Shown one piece after another: positions 1-8,755 of a stretch of DNA of 64,000 bases (position 1 is the first letter of the stretch; each line of letters starts with the position of its first letter). The stretch is from positions 1 to 64,000 of the forward strand of contig JAWQJJ010000008.1 of the NCBI GenBank assembly GCA_033485155.1. Direction: 5' to 3'. The notes below the pieces were generated by a model. The model saw nothing but the letters and a program-made list of their open reading frames with translations. It was not told the DNA's origin and searched no databases. Position numbers and translations under genes: made by a program. The stretch is from Methanomassiliicoccus sp. (lineage in GTDB: Archaea; Thermoplasmatota; Thermoplasmata; Methanomassiliicoccales; Methanomassiliicoccaceae).

Positions 1-1417
1 CGACCTCGAACGGTCCGAGCCGCTCGCCGGAGGTCTTGATGACGTCGTCAGCTCGGCCCAGGAACCAGAAGTAGCCGTCCTCGTCCTTGTACGCCTGGTC
101 CCCGGCGATGTACCAGCCGGGGACGCGGAAGTACTCCTTGAACTTGGGAGTGTTCCTCCAGATGCCCAGCATCATCGACGGCCAGCCCGGCCGCAGAGCG
201 AGGAAACCCTCCTTCTTGGGCGGGACCTCCACTCCGTTCTCGTCCACCACCGAGGCGATGACTCCTGGGATGGGCCTGCCCATGGACCCGGGTTTGATAG
301 TCATGCATGGATAATTGCAAATGAGCTGGGCACCGGTCTCGGTCTGCCACCAAGTATCATGGATGCGGCGGTCCAGGACCCTCATTCCCCACCGCACGAC
401 CTCGGCGTTGAGGGGCTCTCCGACCGAGCAGATGTGGCGAAGCTTGGAAAAGTCGAACTCCTTCACTGCATCGTCCCCGGCCTTCATCAGCATCCTGAGG
501 GCCGTCGGAGCCGTATACCAGACGGTGATCCCGTACCTCTGAAGGAGGGAGTACCAGATCCGGGCGTCGAAGCGGCCTTCATATGAGATCAGAGTGGCCC
601 CCAGGTACCAAGGGCCGAAGATGCCGTAGGAGGTTCCGGTGACCCACCCGGGGTCGGCGGTGCACCAATAGGTATCCTCCTCCCTGAGGTCGAGGACATT
701 CTTGGAGGTGAACCATTGCTGTATCATCGCTTTATGTCCCAGCAGCACGCCCTTCGGTTTCCCGGTCGAGCCCGAGGTGTAGTGGATGATATAGGGTTCG
801 GTGGGCGCCATGTTCACCGTCTGGTAGTTGGGATCACCCGATGCCATGACCTCGTCGAAGCTCACCGTTCGCTCGCCGAGGTCCGAATTGTCACCGACGA
901 TGATGAACTTCTGAACGTCGACCAGGTCGTCCATGATCGGCTCCAGCCGCTTGTACAGATAGGGAGAGGTAACGATGAACTTGGCACTGCAGTCGAGGGC
1001 CCGGTCCTTCACCGCGTCTGGTCCCAGCGCAGAGAACAGGGGGCCGGCGATGCCCCCCATCTTGGGGATGGCGATCATGGCCATGTAAAGCTCCGAGGTC
1101 CGGTCCAGGAACACGAAGATGCGGTCGCCCTTGACCGCCCCGAGCTTCTCCAGTCCGGACGCCAGCCGGTTGGTCATCTCTGCCATCTCGCCGAAGGTAT
1201 ACTTGCGGACCTCGTTGTTGGCGGTGATCGAGTACAGTGCGATCTTGTTCTTCCTCCAGTTCTGGGCGTGCCGGTCGATTGCTTCCCGGGCCACGTTGTA
1301 GACCCCGCCTTTGTGCCAGTCGAATTCCTTGTCGACCGAGGACCAGGTGAACTCCTTCAGGGCGGTCTCATAGTCCTGGAGATTTCCCTTGTGCTTGGAT
1401 GGTATGAATTCCTCCAT
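1..1417 (-). CDS. acsA: AMP-forming acetyl-CoA synthetase (3' end cut by window)
   Basis: Makes acetyl-CoA from acetate, ATP and CoA through acetyl-AMP in the cytoplasm. The frame is open from ATG 1417 to the window edge, giving about 472 N-terminal residues; the end of the small C-terminal lid domain lies outside. Visible motifs are the phosphate-binding loop YTSGSTGKPKG (about residues 213-223) and the hinge/lid motif GRADDVIKTSGERLGPFE near residue 455. The N-terminal layout fits the shorter AcsA type (about 570 residues in full). A TATA element at 1461-1470 places the mRNA start about 20 nt upstream of the ATG. The frame is conserved at both ends, so no frameshift is suspected. A propionyl- or other short-chain acyl-CoA ligase remains possible. 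Confidence 0.9.
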   Translation of the reverse strand, partial: MEEFIPSKHKGNLQDYETALKEFTWSSVDKEFDWHKGGVYNVAREAIDRHAQNWRKNKIALYSITANNEVRKYTFGEMAEMTNRLASGLEKLGAVKGDRIFVFLDRTSELYMAMIAIPKMGGIAGPLFSALGPDAVKDRALDCSAKFIVTSPYLYKRLEPIMDDLVDVQKFIIVGDNSDLGERTVSFDEVMASGDPNYQTVNMAPTEPYIIHYTSGSTGKPKGVLLGHKAMIQQWFTSKNVLDLREEDTYWCTADPGWVTGTSYGIFGPWYLGATLISYEGRFDARIWYSLLQRYGITVWYTAPTALRMLMKAGDDAVKEFDFSKLRHICSVGEPLNAEVVRWGMRVLDRRIHDTWWQTETGAQLICNYPCMTIKPGSMGRPIPGVIASVVDENGVEVPPKKEGFLALRPGWPSMMLGIWRNTPKFKEYFRVPGWYIAGDQAYKDEDGYFWFLGRADDVIKTSGERLGPFEV

Positions 1418-1459
1418 GCCAAATTCTCCCAAATCTATCACGGATAAGGAAATATGAAT

Positions 1460-1471
1460 CGATATAAATCT
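1460..1471 (-). promoter_or_regulatory. TATA box of the acetyl-CoA synthetase gene
   Basis: On the minus strand the stretch reads GATTTATATC, a standard archaeal TATA box. Its centre is about 48 nt upstream of the ATG at 1417, predicting a transcript start near 1440. Confidence 0.5.
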
Positions 1472-1713
1472 TTACCGAAAGTCAGTTTCGACAATCGCAG
1501 ATGATTTACGATATTTAGCCCGAAAAAAACGACAAACGCGGATTCCAATCCACTTTTTCGGAGCATATCAGCGCGGGTGTGAAATATACGAGGCGTCTAT
1601 ACTGCGAGAAAGGACCTCTACCGTTATCGGGCTAGAATAAGTGGTCCACACTTCCTGGTAGGGAATGCGATAGTGATTTATCCGGCCACGATGTGCGCTC
1701 GAACATGCCTCCC

Positions 1714-2958
1714 ATGACCTTTGCGCAAAAGGTCCTATCCCGCGCCAGCGGAGAGAACGCATGCACAGGGGACATCGTCAATGCCAAGGTCGACCTGGCC
1801 ATGTCCCACGAGAACTCCGCGCTGGTCCTTCGCTCGTTCCGCGAGATCGGGGCCCGGCGGATCTGGGATCCCCGCAAGGTAGTGCTCCTCTTCGATCACC
1901 GCATACCCGCCAATACCATCAAGACGGCCGAGGGCCACAAGGAGGTGCGGACCTTCGCTCGGACCGAACAGCTCCCCAACTTCTACGATCTGGGCGAGGG
2001 CATCTGTCATCAGGTGCTGCCGGAGAAAGGCCACGTCGTGCCGGAGATGCTCGTTGTGGGGACTGACTCGCACACCACCACCTACGGGGCGTTAGGGGCG
2101 TTCGCTACCGGCATCGGAGCCACCGAGATGGCCGCGGTCTGGGCGACGGGGGAGATCTGGATGAGAGTGCCAGAGACCATGCGCATACACCTGCGGGGGA
2201 AGTTGCCGCCCCATGTGTGGTCCAAGGATGTCATCCTGCATATCATCGGCTCCCTGGGCTCCGACGGGGCGGACTACAAGTGCGTGGAGTTCGTCGGTGA
2301 CGCGGTCTCCAGGATGAGCATCGCCTCGCGCATGGTCATGAGCAACATGAGCATCGAGATGGGGGCTAAGGTCGGGATCTGCTACCCTGACCGCAAGACC
2401 CAGGACTGGCTCGCCCCGCGGACCGATCGCCGGTGGGTGTTGGATCCCTCGTACCAGGCCGCAGCGGCGGACGAAGAACTGGAGATGGACGTGGAGGAAC
2501 TGGAACCCCAGGTGGCATGCCCCCATACCGTTGACAACGTCGTACCGGTGACCAAGGTGGAGGGACTGAAGATCGATCAGGCAGTGCTCGGCTCCTGCAC
2601 CAACGGTCGACTGGAGGATCTGGCCGCGGCGGAGGGGGTGCTCCGTGGAAACAAAGTGTCCAAGGATGTGCGGTTCATTGTGGTGCCCGCTTCCAGGGAG
2701 GTGTACATCGAAGCGGCGGAGAAAGGCATCCTTACCTCTCTGGCAAGGTCCGGGGCGGTGATCCTCAACCCCGGTTGCGGTCCCTGTCTGGGCGGGCACC
2801 AAGGGCTCCTTGCCGCTGGAGAGAGATGCATCTCCACCACCAACCGCAACTTCCGGGGGCGCATGGGCTCGCCCGACGCAGAGGTCTACCTAGCGTCACC
2901 GGAAACGGTGGCCGTAAGCGCGCTCAAGGGTGCCATCGCCGACCCCAGGAGGCCTTGA
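1714..2958 (+). CDS. leuC: Aconitase-superfamily hydro-lyase, large subunit (3-isopropylmalate dehydratase / homoaconitase type)
   Basis: Large, 4Fe-4S-bearing subunit of a two-subunit hydro-lyase that isomerises 2-isopropylmalate (leucine pathway) or homocitrate (coenzyme B / 2-oxosuberate pathway). About 414 residues. It shows the substrate/cluster motif VVGTDSHTTTYGALG, then the cluster cysteines in LGSCTNGR and NPGCGPCLGG near the C-terminus. ATG 1714 starts the family-typical MTFAQKVLSRASG; in-frame GTG 1693 and ATG 1705 lie just upstream. The small subunit gene begins 1 nt after the stop, so the two are co-translated. The sequence does not settle isopropylmalate against homoaconitate. 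Confidence 0.88.
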   Translation: MTFAQKVLSRASGENACTGDIVNAKVDLAMSHENSALVLRSFREIGARRIWDPRKVVLLFDHRIPANTIKTAEGHKEVRTFARTEQLPNFYDLGEGICHQVLPEKGHVVPEMLVVGTDSHTTTYGALGAFATGIGATEMAAVWATGEIWMRVPETMRIHLRGKLPPHVWSKDVILHIIGSLGSDGADYKCVEFVGDAVSRMSIASRMVMSNMSIEMGAKVGICYPDRKTQDWLAPRTDRRWVLDPSYQAAAADEELEMDVEELEPQVACPHTVDNVVPVTKVEGLKIDQAVLGSCTNGRLEDLAAAEGVLRGNKVSKDVRFIVVPASREVYIEAAEKGILTSLARSGAVILNPGCGPCLGGHQGLLAAGERCISTTNRNFRGRMGSPDAEVYLASPETVAVSALKGAIADPRRP

Positions 2959-2959
2959 T

Positions 2960-3463
2960 ATGATCCGCGGCAGGGTATGGAAGTATGGGGACCACATCAA
3001 TACCGACCTCATCATTCCCGGGAGGTACCTCGACAACTACGACCTCAAGCATCTCGCCTCCCACGCCATGGAGGATGTGGACGTCCACTTCGCCAGTGAA
3101 GTGCACCCCGGGGACATAATTATCGCCGGCCGCAACTTCGGTTGCGGGTCATCGCGTGAGCAGGCCCCCCTGGCACTGAAAGCGGCAGGAGTGGCCGCGG
3201 TCGTGGTGGGCAGCGCGGCGCGGATATTCTATCGCAACGCCATCAACGTCGGCCTCCCGATCGTCATCTGCCCGGAAGCGGGGCGCATGTTCGAGCCGGG
3301 GGACACCGCGGAGATCGATCTGGCAGGGGGCACGCTGCGCAATACTCGGACGGGTGAGGGCGCGAGGTTCAGTCCGCCCCCGGCGTTCCTTCTCCGTATC
3401 CTCGAGGATGGTGGGCTGGTCCCCCACCTCAGGAACAGAATGGAAGCCGGCCCCCGGCAGTGA
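2960..3463 (+). CDS. leuD: Aconitase-superfamily hydro-lyase, small (swivel) subunit
   Basis: Small subunit pairing with the adjacent large subunit to form the active hydro-lyase. 167 residues, usual for archaeal LeuD/HacB. The swivel-domain motif [14 protein letters not shown] is intact, including the Arg that binds the substrate carboxylate. The substrate-specificity loop after the conserved GRYL reads YLDNYD; I recall homoaconitases carrying YLRT and isopropylmalate enzymes YLV/YLL-type loops, so the substrate is uncertain. ATG 2960 follows the large-subunit stop (2956-2958) by one base and has AGGAGG (2948-2953) upstream. A longer frame from 2930 lacks homology. Confidence 0.87.
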   Translation: MIRGRVWKYGDHINTDLIIPGRYLDNYDLKHLASHAMEDVDVHFASEVHPGDIIIAGRNFGCGSSREQAPLALKAAGVAAVVVGSAARIFYRNAINVGLPIVICPEAGRMFEPGDTAEIDLAGGTLRNTRTGEGARFSPPPAFLLRILEDGGLVPHLRNRMEAGPRQ

Positions 3464-3490
3464 GGGCGGCAAAGCCTGCAGGGAACGCCG

Positions 3491-4720
3491 CTACCTCGCC
3501 CCCGCGGGCACCCTCTGCTCTGTCCCGCTCAGGATGAGCCACATGGTGAGGCATGCTGCCCCTACCATCGCGTTGACTGCGCCCAGCACGAAAACCAGAT
3601 CGGGCCAGTCAAGCGATACGATGGACATCCCCAGACTGCCCATGAGGACGCCGGTGCAGGCGATGAGCGAGGAAGCAGACCCCGCATCCCCCCTCTGCTG
3701 CTCCAGGATCAGGTTGGTGCCCGGAGCTCGGGTGAGGCTGCCGCAGAAGGTGGCGGGGAGCAGGGACAGGGCGAAGGTTAGTGGGGATATGCCGCCCAGG
3801 ATGCACACCAGCGTCCCCGATGCGGTGATGGTCAGGAAGCACAGGCCGATGACTGGCCCCATATCGAACCGCCGGGATAGGAAAATGTAAGCAACGGGAG
3901 CGGTCACCAAGCCCATGGCGTTGAGGGCGAAGTGGTAGCTGTACTCCTGCTCGGTCAGACCGAAACCGTTGACGTAGATGTAGGATGACGCGGCCACGAA
4001 GGACAGGGAAGCCATACTGACCAGGGAGAACATGATCAGCAGGTAGGTGAAGCGGCGGTTCCTTAGCACCACGCCGAGGCGTCCTAGGGCGCCGAAGATC
4101 GAGCCTGTGTAACGCTCATCCAGTGTTTCCACCAGGGCTAGGGTGCCGAGCAATGCGGTCGTCCCAATCCCCGCCAGCACCAGGAAGATACCCTGCCAGG
4201 TGGTGAACTGTAGGAGGAGGGCGCCGATCACCGGGGCTACTGCCGGCGCGATGAGCACCATGGACTGGACGATCGCCAGCACCACGAGGCGCTTTCGGCC
4301 GTCGAAGACGTCCTTGATGGTGGCGGTGGCCACCGCAGTGACGCCCCCGCCCCCGATGGCCTGAAAGGTCCGGAAAACGATAAGCGCAAGGATGCTGCCC
4401 GAGAGCGCACACATCAAACTTGCCAGGATGTAGACGGTCAGACCGGCCATGAGCACCGGCCTGCGCCCGTACTTGTCGCTCAGTGGACCCCACACCAGGG
4501 TCGCCAAGCCATAGGTGATGAAGAACGCGATCAGCGTGAGGTTCATCTCCCCCTCTGTGACCTGGTACTGGACCATCATGCTCGGCAGCGCCGGAAGGTA
4601 AAGGTCGGTGGATAGGGGGACGAACGCGCTCAGCAGCCCGAGGAGTGCGATAAGCCCTTTCTCGCCGAGGATCCTCTGCCGACCGGCCGTGGGCGAGGCC
4701 GTGGCCCTGTTGAATAGCAT
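3491..4720 (-). CDS. MFS drug-resistance transporter, Bcr/CflA type
   Basis: Predicted 12-TM major facilitator that exports drugs or metabolites by proton antiport. 409 residues. The N-terminal half has the Bcr/CflA pattern: first helix with FVPLSTDLYLPALP, and the loop 2-3 motif A variant GPLSDKYGRRPVL. The helix-5 region APVIGALLLQ resembles antiporter motif C. Convergent with the hydro-lyase pair, with 27 nt between the stops. I see no nearby regulator and no strong TATA box. The substrate cannot be predicted. Confidence 0.83.
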   Translation of the reverse strand: MLFNRATASPTAGRQRILGEKGLIALLGLLSAFVPLSTDLYLPALPSMMVQYQVTEGEMNLTLIAFFITYGLATLVWGPLSDKYGRRPVLMAGLTVYILASLMCALSGSILALIVFRTFQAIGGGGVTAVATATIKDVFDGRKRLVVLAIVQSMVLIAPAVAPVIGALLLQFTTWQGIFLVLAGIGTTALLGTLALVETLDERYTGSIFGALGRLGVVLRNRRFTYLLIMFSLVSMASLSFVAASSYIYVNGFGLTEQEYSYHFALNAMGLVTAPVAYIFLSRRFDMGPVIGLCFLTITASGTLVCILGGISPLTFALSLLPATFCGSLTRAPGTNLILEQQRGDAGSASSLIACTGVLMGSLGMSIVSLDWPDLVFVLGAVNAMVGAACLTMWLILSGTEQRVPAGAR

Positions 4721-5065
4721 CTTATCGTTTCCTGCCCGCCTTAACCTCCAAAGGATAGGACGGACGTCACTGACGGGAGAGCGTGCTCGTACAAATCGTT
4801 ATCCGCCAAAGGGTGGGCGCAGTGCCAATAATATCCTCGTCACCCCGGGCCGGGCGTCCCTCCTGGTGATACAAGCGTTTAAGATGACCTTGTGTAATCG
4901 GCTATCCACCAAAACATTTGGTCACACCCTGAGAATGGGCATAGGTGATGTAAAAAAGAATGGAATGAGAAGCATGGCAATCAACTATCTGGACGTCGAT
5001 CGGACGCTTTGCAAAAGATTTATAAGTGGACTGTTAATATCAGGCCACTCCCGCGTGGTGCTATT
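4721..5065. other. Divergent intergenic region between MFS pump and rpoK
   Basis: 345 nt with no supported gene. It holds the rpoK promoter (about 5011-5027) and a short inverted repeat, ACCAAA-ACA-TTTGGT, at 4908-4922. A + frame of 153 codons crossing it (4608-5069) is partly antisense to the MFS gene and has no recognisable protein features. Confidence 0.5.
5010..5027 (+). promoter_or_regulatory. BRE/TATA promoter of the rpoK-rpsB operon
   Basis: GCAAAAGATTTATAAG matches a purine-rich BRE followed by a TATA box (about 5018-5025). The predicted transcript start is near 5047, about 19 nt upstream of the rpoK ATG. Confidence 0.6.
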
Positions 5066-5239
5066 ATGAAATACACTAGATTTGAGAAGGCGCGTATCAT
5101 CGGTGCCCGGTCGTTACAGGTATCATTGGGTGCGCCGGTTCTTATCGATATACCCGAGGGAATGATCGACCCGGTGGAGATTGCCAGGCTCGAGTACGAT
5201 AGGGGCGTGCTCCCTATCACGGTAAAAAGAGACATGTGA
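5066..5239 (+). CDS. rpoK: DNA-directed RNA polymerase subunit K (Rpo6)
   Basis: Small RNA polymerase subunit, homologous to eukaryotic RPB6 and bacterial omega, that clamps the large subunits. 57 residues, normal for the archaeal form. Family features are the N-terminal [22 protein letters not shown], shown here at positions 5069 onward, and the C-terminal [18 protein letters not shown]. Start ATG 5066 was chosen because homology begins there; the longer frame from 5009 only adds promoter sequence. rpsB follows 9 nt after the stop, in the typical archaeal rpoK-rpsB order. Confidence 0.95.
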   Translation: MKYTRFEKARIIGARSLQVSLGAPVLIDIPEGMIDPVEIARLEYDRGVLPITVKRDM

Positions 5240-5248
5240 GGTTTTTAG

Positions 5249-5860
5249 ATGAGCGAAGAGGTCAAGACCGAGCTTCTGGTGCCCGAAGATGTTTACCTAA
5301 CCTCGGGCGTCCACATAGGTACCCAGCAGAAAAGCGCCGACATGAAGAAGTTCATCTTCAAGGTCAGGTCGGACGGATTATACGTAATGGATGTAAAGCA
5401 GACCGACGCCCGCATCCGGGCGGTGGCCAAATTCCTGGCCCGGATTCAGCCGGACCGGATTCTCATTTCCTCGGCTAGGCAATACGGCCAGAAGCCGGCC
5501 AAGGTCTTCGCCAAGACCATCGGGGCCAAGGTCTTCGCCGGACGGTTCGTCCCCGGCACCATGACCAACCCCATGCTTCCCGAGTACATTGAACCCGAGG
5601 TGCTCCTCGTTACCGACCCTGCTGCTGACCAGCAGGCCGTCGCCGAAGCCATGAACATCGGGATTCCCATCGTCGCCCTTTGCGATGCCAACAATGAGAC
5701 CAGGAACGTCGACCTGGTTATCCCCACCAACAACAAGGGGCGGCGGGCTCTCGCTTGCGTCTATTGGCTGCTGACGAGAGAGATTCTCAAGGAGAAGGGC
5801 CTCATCAAGTCCTACGATGAGTTCAAGCTCACCATGGACGACTTTGAGGCTTCCCTCTAA
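5249..5860 (+). CDS. rpsB: 30S ribosomal protein S2
   Basis: Structural protein of the small ribosomal subunit. 203 residues, matching the archaeal/eukaryotic (SA/uS2) branch. Diagnostic segments are [36 protein letters not shown] and the C-terminal [15 protein letters not shown]. It shares a promoter with rpoK, and the spacing of 9 nt contains GAGG before the ATG. Ends with TAA. No unusual insertions. Confidence 0.96.
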   Translation: MSEEVKTELLVPEDVYLTSGVHIGTQQKSADMKKFIFKVRSDGLYVMDVKQTDARIRAVAKFLARIQPDRILISSARQYGQKPAKVFAKTIGAKVFAGRFVPGTMTNPMLPEYIEPEVLLVTDPAADQQAVAEAMNIGIPIVALCDANNETRNVDLVIPTNNKGRRALACVYWLLTREILKEKGLIKSYDEFKLTMDDFEASL

Positions 5861-5979
5861 ACCCCTTAACCGTTCTTTACGGATGGCCGTTACCAACCCT
5901 TTGGCCTGCCGCTCCCCGGCGGCTTTTCATTTTCCCATTTCCGCGGTAATTAGATATAACCACTGGTGCCCTTTAAGGC

Positions 5980-6798
5980 ATGATGGCCATGAGGCAGCCC
6001 GCTGTCGCAGGTAAGTTCTATCCCCGCACCGAGAAGCAGGTAAGGGAGGAGATTGACCACCTCTACGATGCTTATATCGGGAAGAGGCCATCGCTCAACA
6101 GCAGCGGGCCGCGGGACATCGTGGGCCTGGTGGTGCCCCATGCCGGCTACATCTATTCCGGCCCGGTGGCCGCCCACGCCTACGCTGCCCTGGCCGAGGA
6201 TGGGTTTCCCGAAACATTCATCGTTATCGGTCCTAACCACAGCGGCCTCGGCTCTCCGGTGGCGATGACCACTGAGGACTTCGATACCCCCCTCGGTCGG
6301 GTCCGCATCGACCAGGAGATCGTCGGTCGGATGGGAAGGCTCATCGCCGACGATCCCACAGCCCATCGCTACGAGCATTCCATTGAGGTCCAGCTGCCGT
6401 TCATCCAGTACCTTCGCGAGGACATCACCTTCGTCCCCATCGCCATGGCCGCCCAGGACTATGAGACCGCGGCGGAGGTGGGCCACGAGATCAAGAAGGC
6501 CTGTCAGGGACGCGATGTCGTGATCGTTGCCTCCACCGACTTCTCCCACTACGTCCCGGCTGCGGTGGCCGCGAGGCAGGACCGTGCAGTAATTGACCGG
6601 ATCCTTGCCCTCGATGCCGAGGGAGTGTACGACACCGTCGTCCGCAAGAGCGTCTCCATGTGCGGGTACGGGCCGGTAATGGCCATGCTCCTGGCGTCGG
6701 GAGGTAGACGCGCCGAGCTGCTGAAGTACGGTAACTCCGGCGATGTATCGCCGATGGAGGACGTGGTCGGCTATGCGTCCATCAAGGTGTCCCGCTGA
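5980..6798 (+). CDS. amrB: Memo-family protein (AmmeMemoRadiSam system protein B)
   Basis: Memo-like protein of the LigB/extradiol-dioxygenase fold; its exact reaction is unknown. 272 residues. Characteristic motifs: REPAVAGKFYP-like N-terminus (here MRQPAVAGKFYP), VVPHAGYIYSGPVAAHAY with the metal-type His, GPNHSG, EHSIEVQLPF, and STDFSHY. The MMAM start offers ATG 5980, 5983 or 5989. The gene follows rpsB by 119 nt, its usual archaeal place. A TATA-like ATTAGATATAA lies at about 5949-5959, so it may also be transcribed on its own. Confidence 0.9.
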   Translation: MMAMRQPAVAGKFYPRTEKQVREEIDHLYDAYIGKRPSLNSSGPRDIVGLVVPHAGYIYSGPVAAHAYAALAEDGFPETFIVIGPNHSGLGSPVAMTTEDFDTPLGRVRIDQEIVGRMGRLIADDPTAHRYEHSIEVQLPFIQYLREDITFVPIAMAAQDYETAAEVGHEIKKACQGRDVVIVASTDFSHYVPAAVAARQDRAVIDRILALDAEGVYDTVVRKSVSMCGYGPVMAMLLASGGRRAELLKYGNSGDVSPMEDVVGYASIKVSR

Positions 6799-6961
6799 TC
6801 GCCACCCTCGTCCAGGAGATCCCGGGCAGATGGCCCGTTCCAACCCCCCACCCCGGTGGTCGGGAAAGGCAGGGAGGAAATCGCGCGTGGGAACGCTCTC
6901 GCATTGCTTTATACCGGGAATCATCTCTACTCCATGATAGAAAGAAGCGTGAGGCGAACAC

Positions 6962-7846
6962 TTGAGCGATGAATCGGTCCTTTGCCCACAGTGCGGGTCG
7001 ACGGTCAAGCCTGGTTCCGGATACTGTACCGCTTGCGGCAAGAGCCTGTCAGGAGGGCCTCCGACCCCGCCCCCCTCATCGCCCTTCGCTGGCTGGGGCT
7101 CCTCGGCCAAGGCCAGGGAAGCGCTCCTGATGACCATGGGGCGCAGGCAGCAGACCGATATCAAGATCTCCGAGTACTGGATCCTCCTCCCGGTGGTGGC
7201 GGTGGTGGCCAGCTACGTGCTGGGGCTCATAAGCTTCATATACTATGATATGTGGGCAGGCCTGACCGTCACCATCGTAGGCACGATCGTCGCCGTCATC
7301 CTCATCGCATTCCTCATCTTTCGACTGCTCAAGAGACGCAACGAGCACATGGCCAGGGAATCCGCGCTGCGTCGAGAGATCATGGATTTCTTCCGCTTCC
7401 GGGGGGAGGAAAAAGGGATCGGCCACCTCACCGACCCGTACGTCCAGGCGATGCAGGCCTTCGACCATGGCTCCCTAATGCACGAGGAGCCGCAGAGCGC
7501 GCTGCTGTGGACAATCCTCTGCCTCATCCCCGGCATCAACATCGTGGCCATCGTGCTGACTTTGTTCTGGCTCACCGATTTCGCCCCAGGACATGACCGC
7601 CGCTTCTACGGCTTCGTACAGAACGTCAACTTTGCCGCGTCCCAGATCGGCATGGGTCCGCTGATGCCCAGCGCATGGAAGAGCATCAGCGAGCGCAGCT
7701 ATGTCCTCTACCTGATAGTCTCTGTCCTCCTTCCAGTGTTCGCTATCTGGTGGTTCTATGTGCTGATTAAGGACCTCAACGACCACTTCGATAATGAATG
7801 GCAGTTCGAGGACATGCTGATGGCCGAGCTCAAGAAGGTGGAATAA
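6962..7846 (+). CDS. Zinc-ribbon multi-pass membrane protein, unknown function
   Basis: 294 residues. The N-terminus carries a zinc ribbon (CPQC at residues 8-11, CTAC at about 22-25), then a Pro-rich linker. Two TM helices follow (about 73-95 and 100-125), then a cytoplasmic segment rich in charged residues, and two more TM helices (about 180-205 and 245-270). The short C-terminal tail is acidic. The start is TTG 6962 because the zinc ribbon needs it and no ATG lies upstream in frame. A TATA box (CTTTATACC, about 6907-6915) supports a separate transcript. I do not recognise a characterised family; similar zinc-ribbon/TM proteins are common in archaea. Confidence 0.8.
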   Translation: MSDESVLCPQCGSTVKPGSGYCTACGKSLSGGPPTPPPSSPFAGWGSSAKAREALLMTMGRRQQTDIKISEYWILLPVVAVVASYVLGLISFIYYDMWAGLTVTIVGTIVAVILIAFLIFRLLKRRNEHMARESALRREIMDFFRFRGEEKGIGHLTDPYVQAMQAFDHGSLMHEEPQSALLWTILCLIPGINIVAIVLTLFWLTDFAPGHDRRFYGFVQNVNFAASQIGMGPLMPSAWKSISERSYVLYLIVSVLLPVFAIWWFYVLIKDLNDHFDNEWQFEDMLMAELKKVE

Positions 7847-7867
7847 AAAAGGAAAAGGGGATGGCGC

Positions 7868-8755
7868 TCAGATGCGCTTCATCTTCCCGATGGTCGGTTC
7901 ATAGATCAGGCCTTTGTCCAGCAGGGAGTTGTTGATCTCTTCCAGCTCGGCCTCGCCTATGCCAGACTTGGCCGCCTCTCGGATGAGATCGGCCAGCGGC
8001 GCGCCCTTCTTGTTGGTGTCCAGGCGATCGATCAACTTGAGGACCAGCTCTTCCTTGTCCCCATCATCGCCCTCGTCCTCGATCTCCTCGGGGCCGGCAG
8101 AGGGCATGTCCGCTGGTATGGGCAGCTGGCCGGAGCGCTCCGGAAGGAGCTGCTCCAGAGCCTCCAGGACCATTCCCCGGTAGCGGTTTAGCTCAACATC
8201 CTTGTAATGAGGTAGAGCGCGGACCACGCCCTCGGCCAACGCCGGGCTGTACCCTAGCTTGACGAGTTCATCCGCGGTAGGGGACTCCATCTGCATTGCC
8301 TCTTCCATGCAGTCGATCCGCTTGAGGGTGGACCTAGCCGCCTCTAGCACCCAGTTGTCCTTGATGTCATCATCAACCTGGATGATCTTCTCCGGGCGGA
8401 TGGAGACAAAGATCTTACCCTCTTCGGGAGAGTAGGTCCTGGTCTTTCCGACCACCGCCACATAGGCAGGGGGCTGAAGCTTGGACAGCATGAGGGTAGC
8501 TTCCGGATTATACTTCCCGGCGAAGAGGTAGTACTTGTTCATGCCGTCGGAGAGCAAGGCCCGCCAGTACGGTTCGCCCTCGGTGCCGAGGTTTTGCAGG
8601 TCGGTGAGCAGCCCAACGATAAACACGCGATTCACCATCGCCCCCAGAGGAGTCACGACGTACGAGGGGGCTTTCTCCCCCTCGCCCTTGATCTCCAGCG
8701 TCGAGGCGTTGTATTCCGAAGCGAAGACCCTCCAAGCGACCTCCCTGGTCTTCAT
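7868..8755 (-). CDS. RPA-associated protein (COG3390-type)
   Basis: Partner of archaeal replication protein A in single-stranded DNA binding. 295 residues. The N-terminal half (about 1-140) reads as an OB-fold (RVFIVGLLTDLQN... VAVVGKTRTYSPEEGKIFVSIRPE), followed by an acidic linker (EEIEDEGDDGDKEE) and a winged-helix-like C-terminus. The ATG overlaps the stop of the RPA gene by one base (TGATG on the minus strand), so the two are translationally coupled. In other archaea this gene is consistently beside RPA. A function in replication and repair follows from that established context. Confidence 0.86.
   Translation of the reverse strand: MKTREVAWRVFASEYNASTLEIKGEGEKAPSYVVTPLGAMVNRVFIVGLLTDLQNLGTEGEPYWRALLSDGMNKYYLFAGKYNPEATLMLSKLQPPAYVAVVGKTRTYSPEEGKIFVSIRPEKIIQVDDDIKDNWVLEAARSTLKRIDCMEEAMQMESPTADELVKLGYSPALAEGVVRALPHYKDVELNRYRGMVLEALEQLLPERSGQLPIPADMPSAGPEEIEDEGDDGDKEELVLKLIDRLDTNKKGAPLADLIREAAKSGIGEAELEEINNSLLDKGLIYEPTIGKMKRI

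Noticed and set aside
716-1447. 243-codon + strand ORF
   Set aside because: It is antisense to the acetyl-CoA synthetase, whose frame has clear family motifs across the same bases; the shadow has no recognisable domain.
4608-5069. 153-codon + strand ORF spanning the MFS start and rpoK promoter
   Set aside because: Half is antisense to the MFS gene and the rest contains the rpoK TATA box; no protein features.
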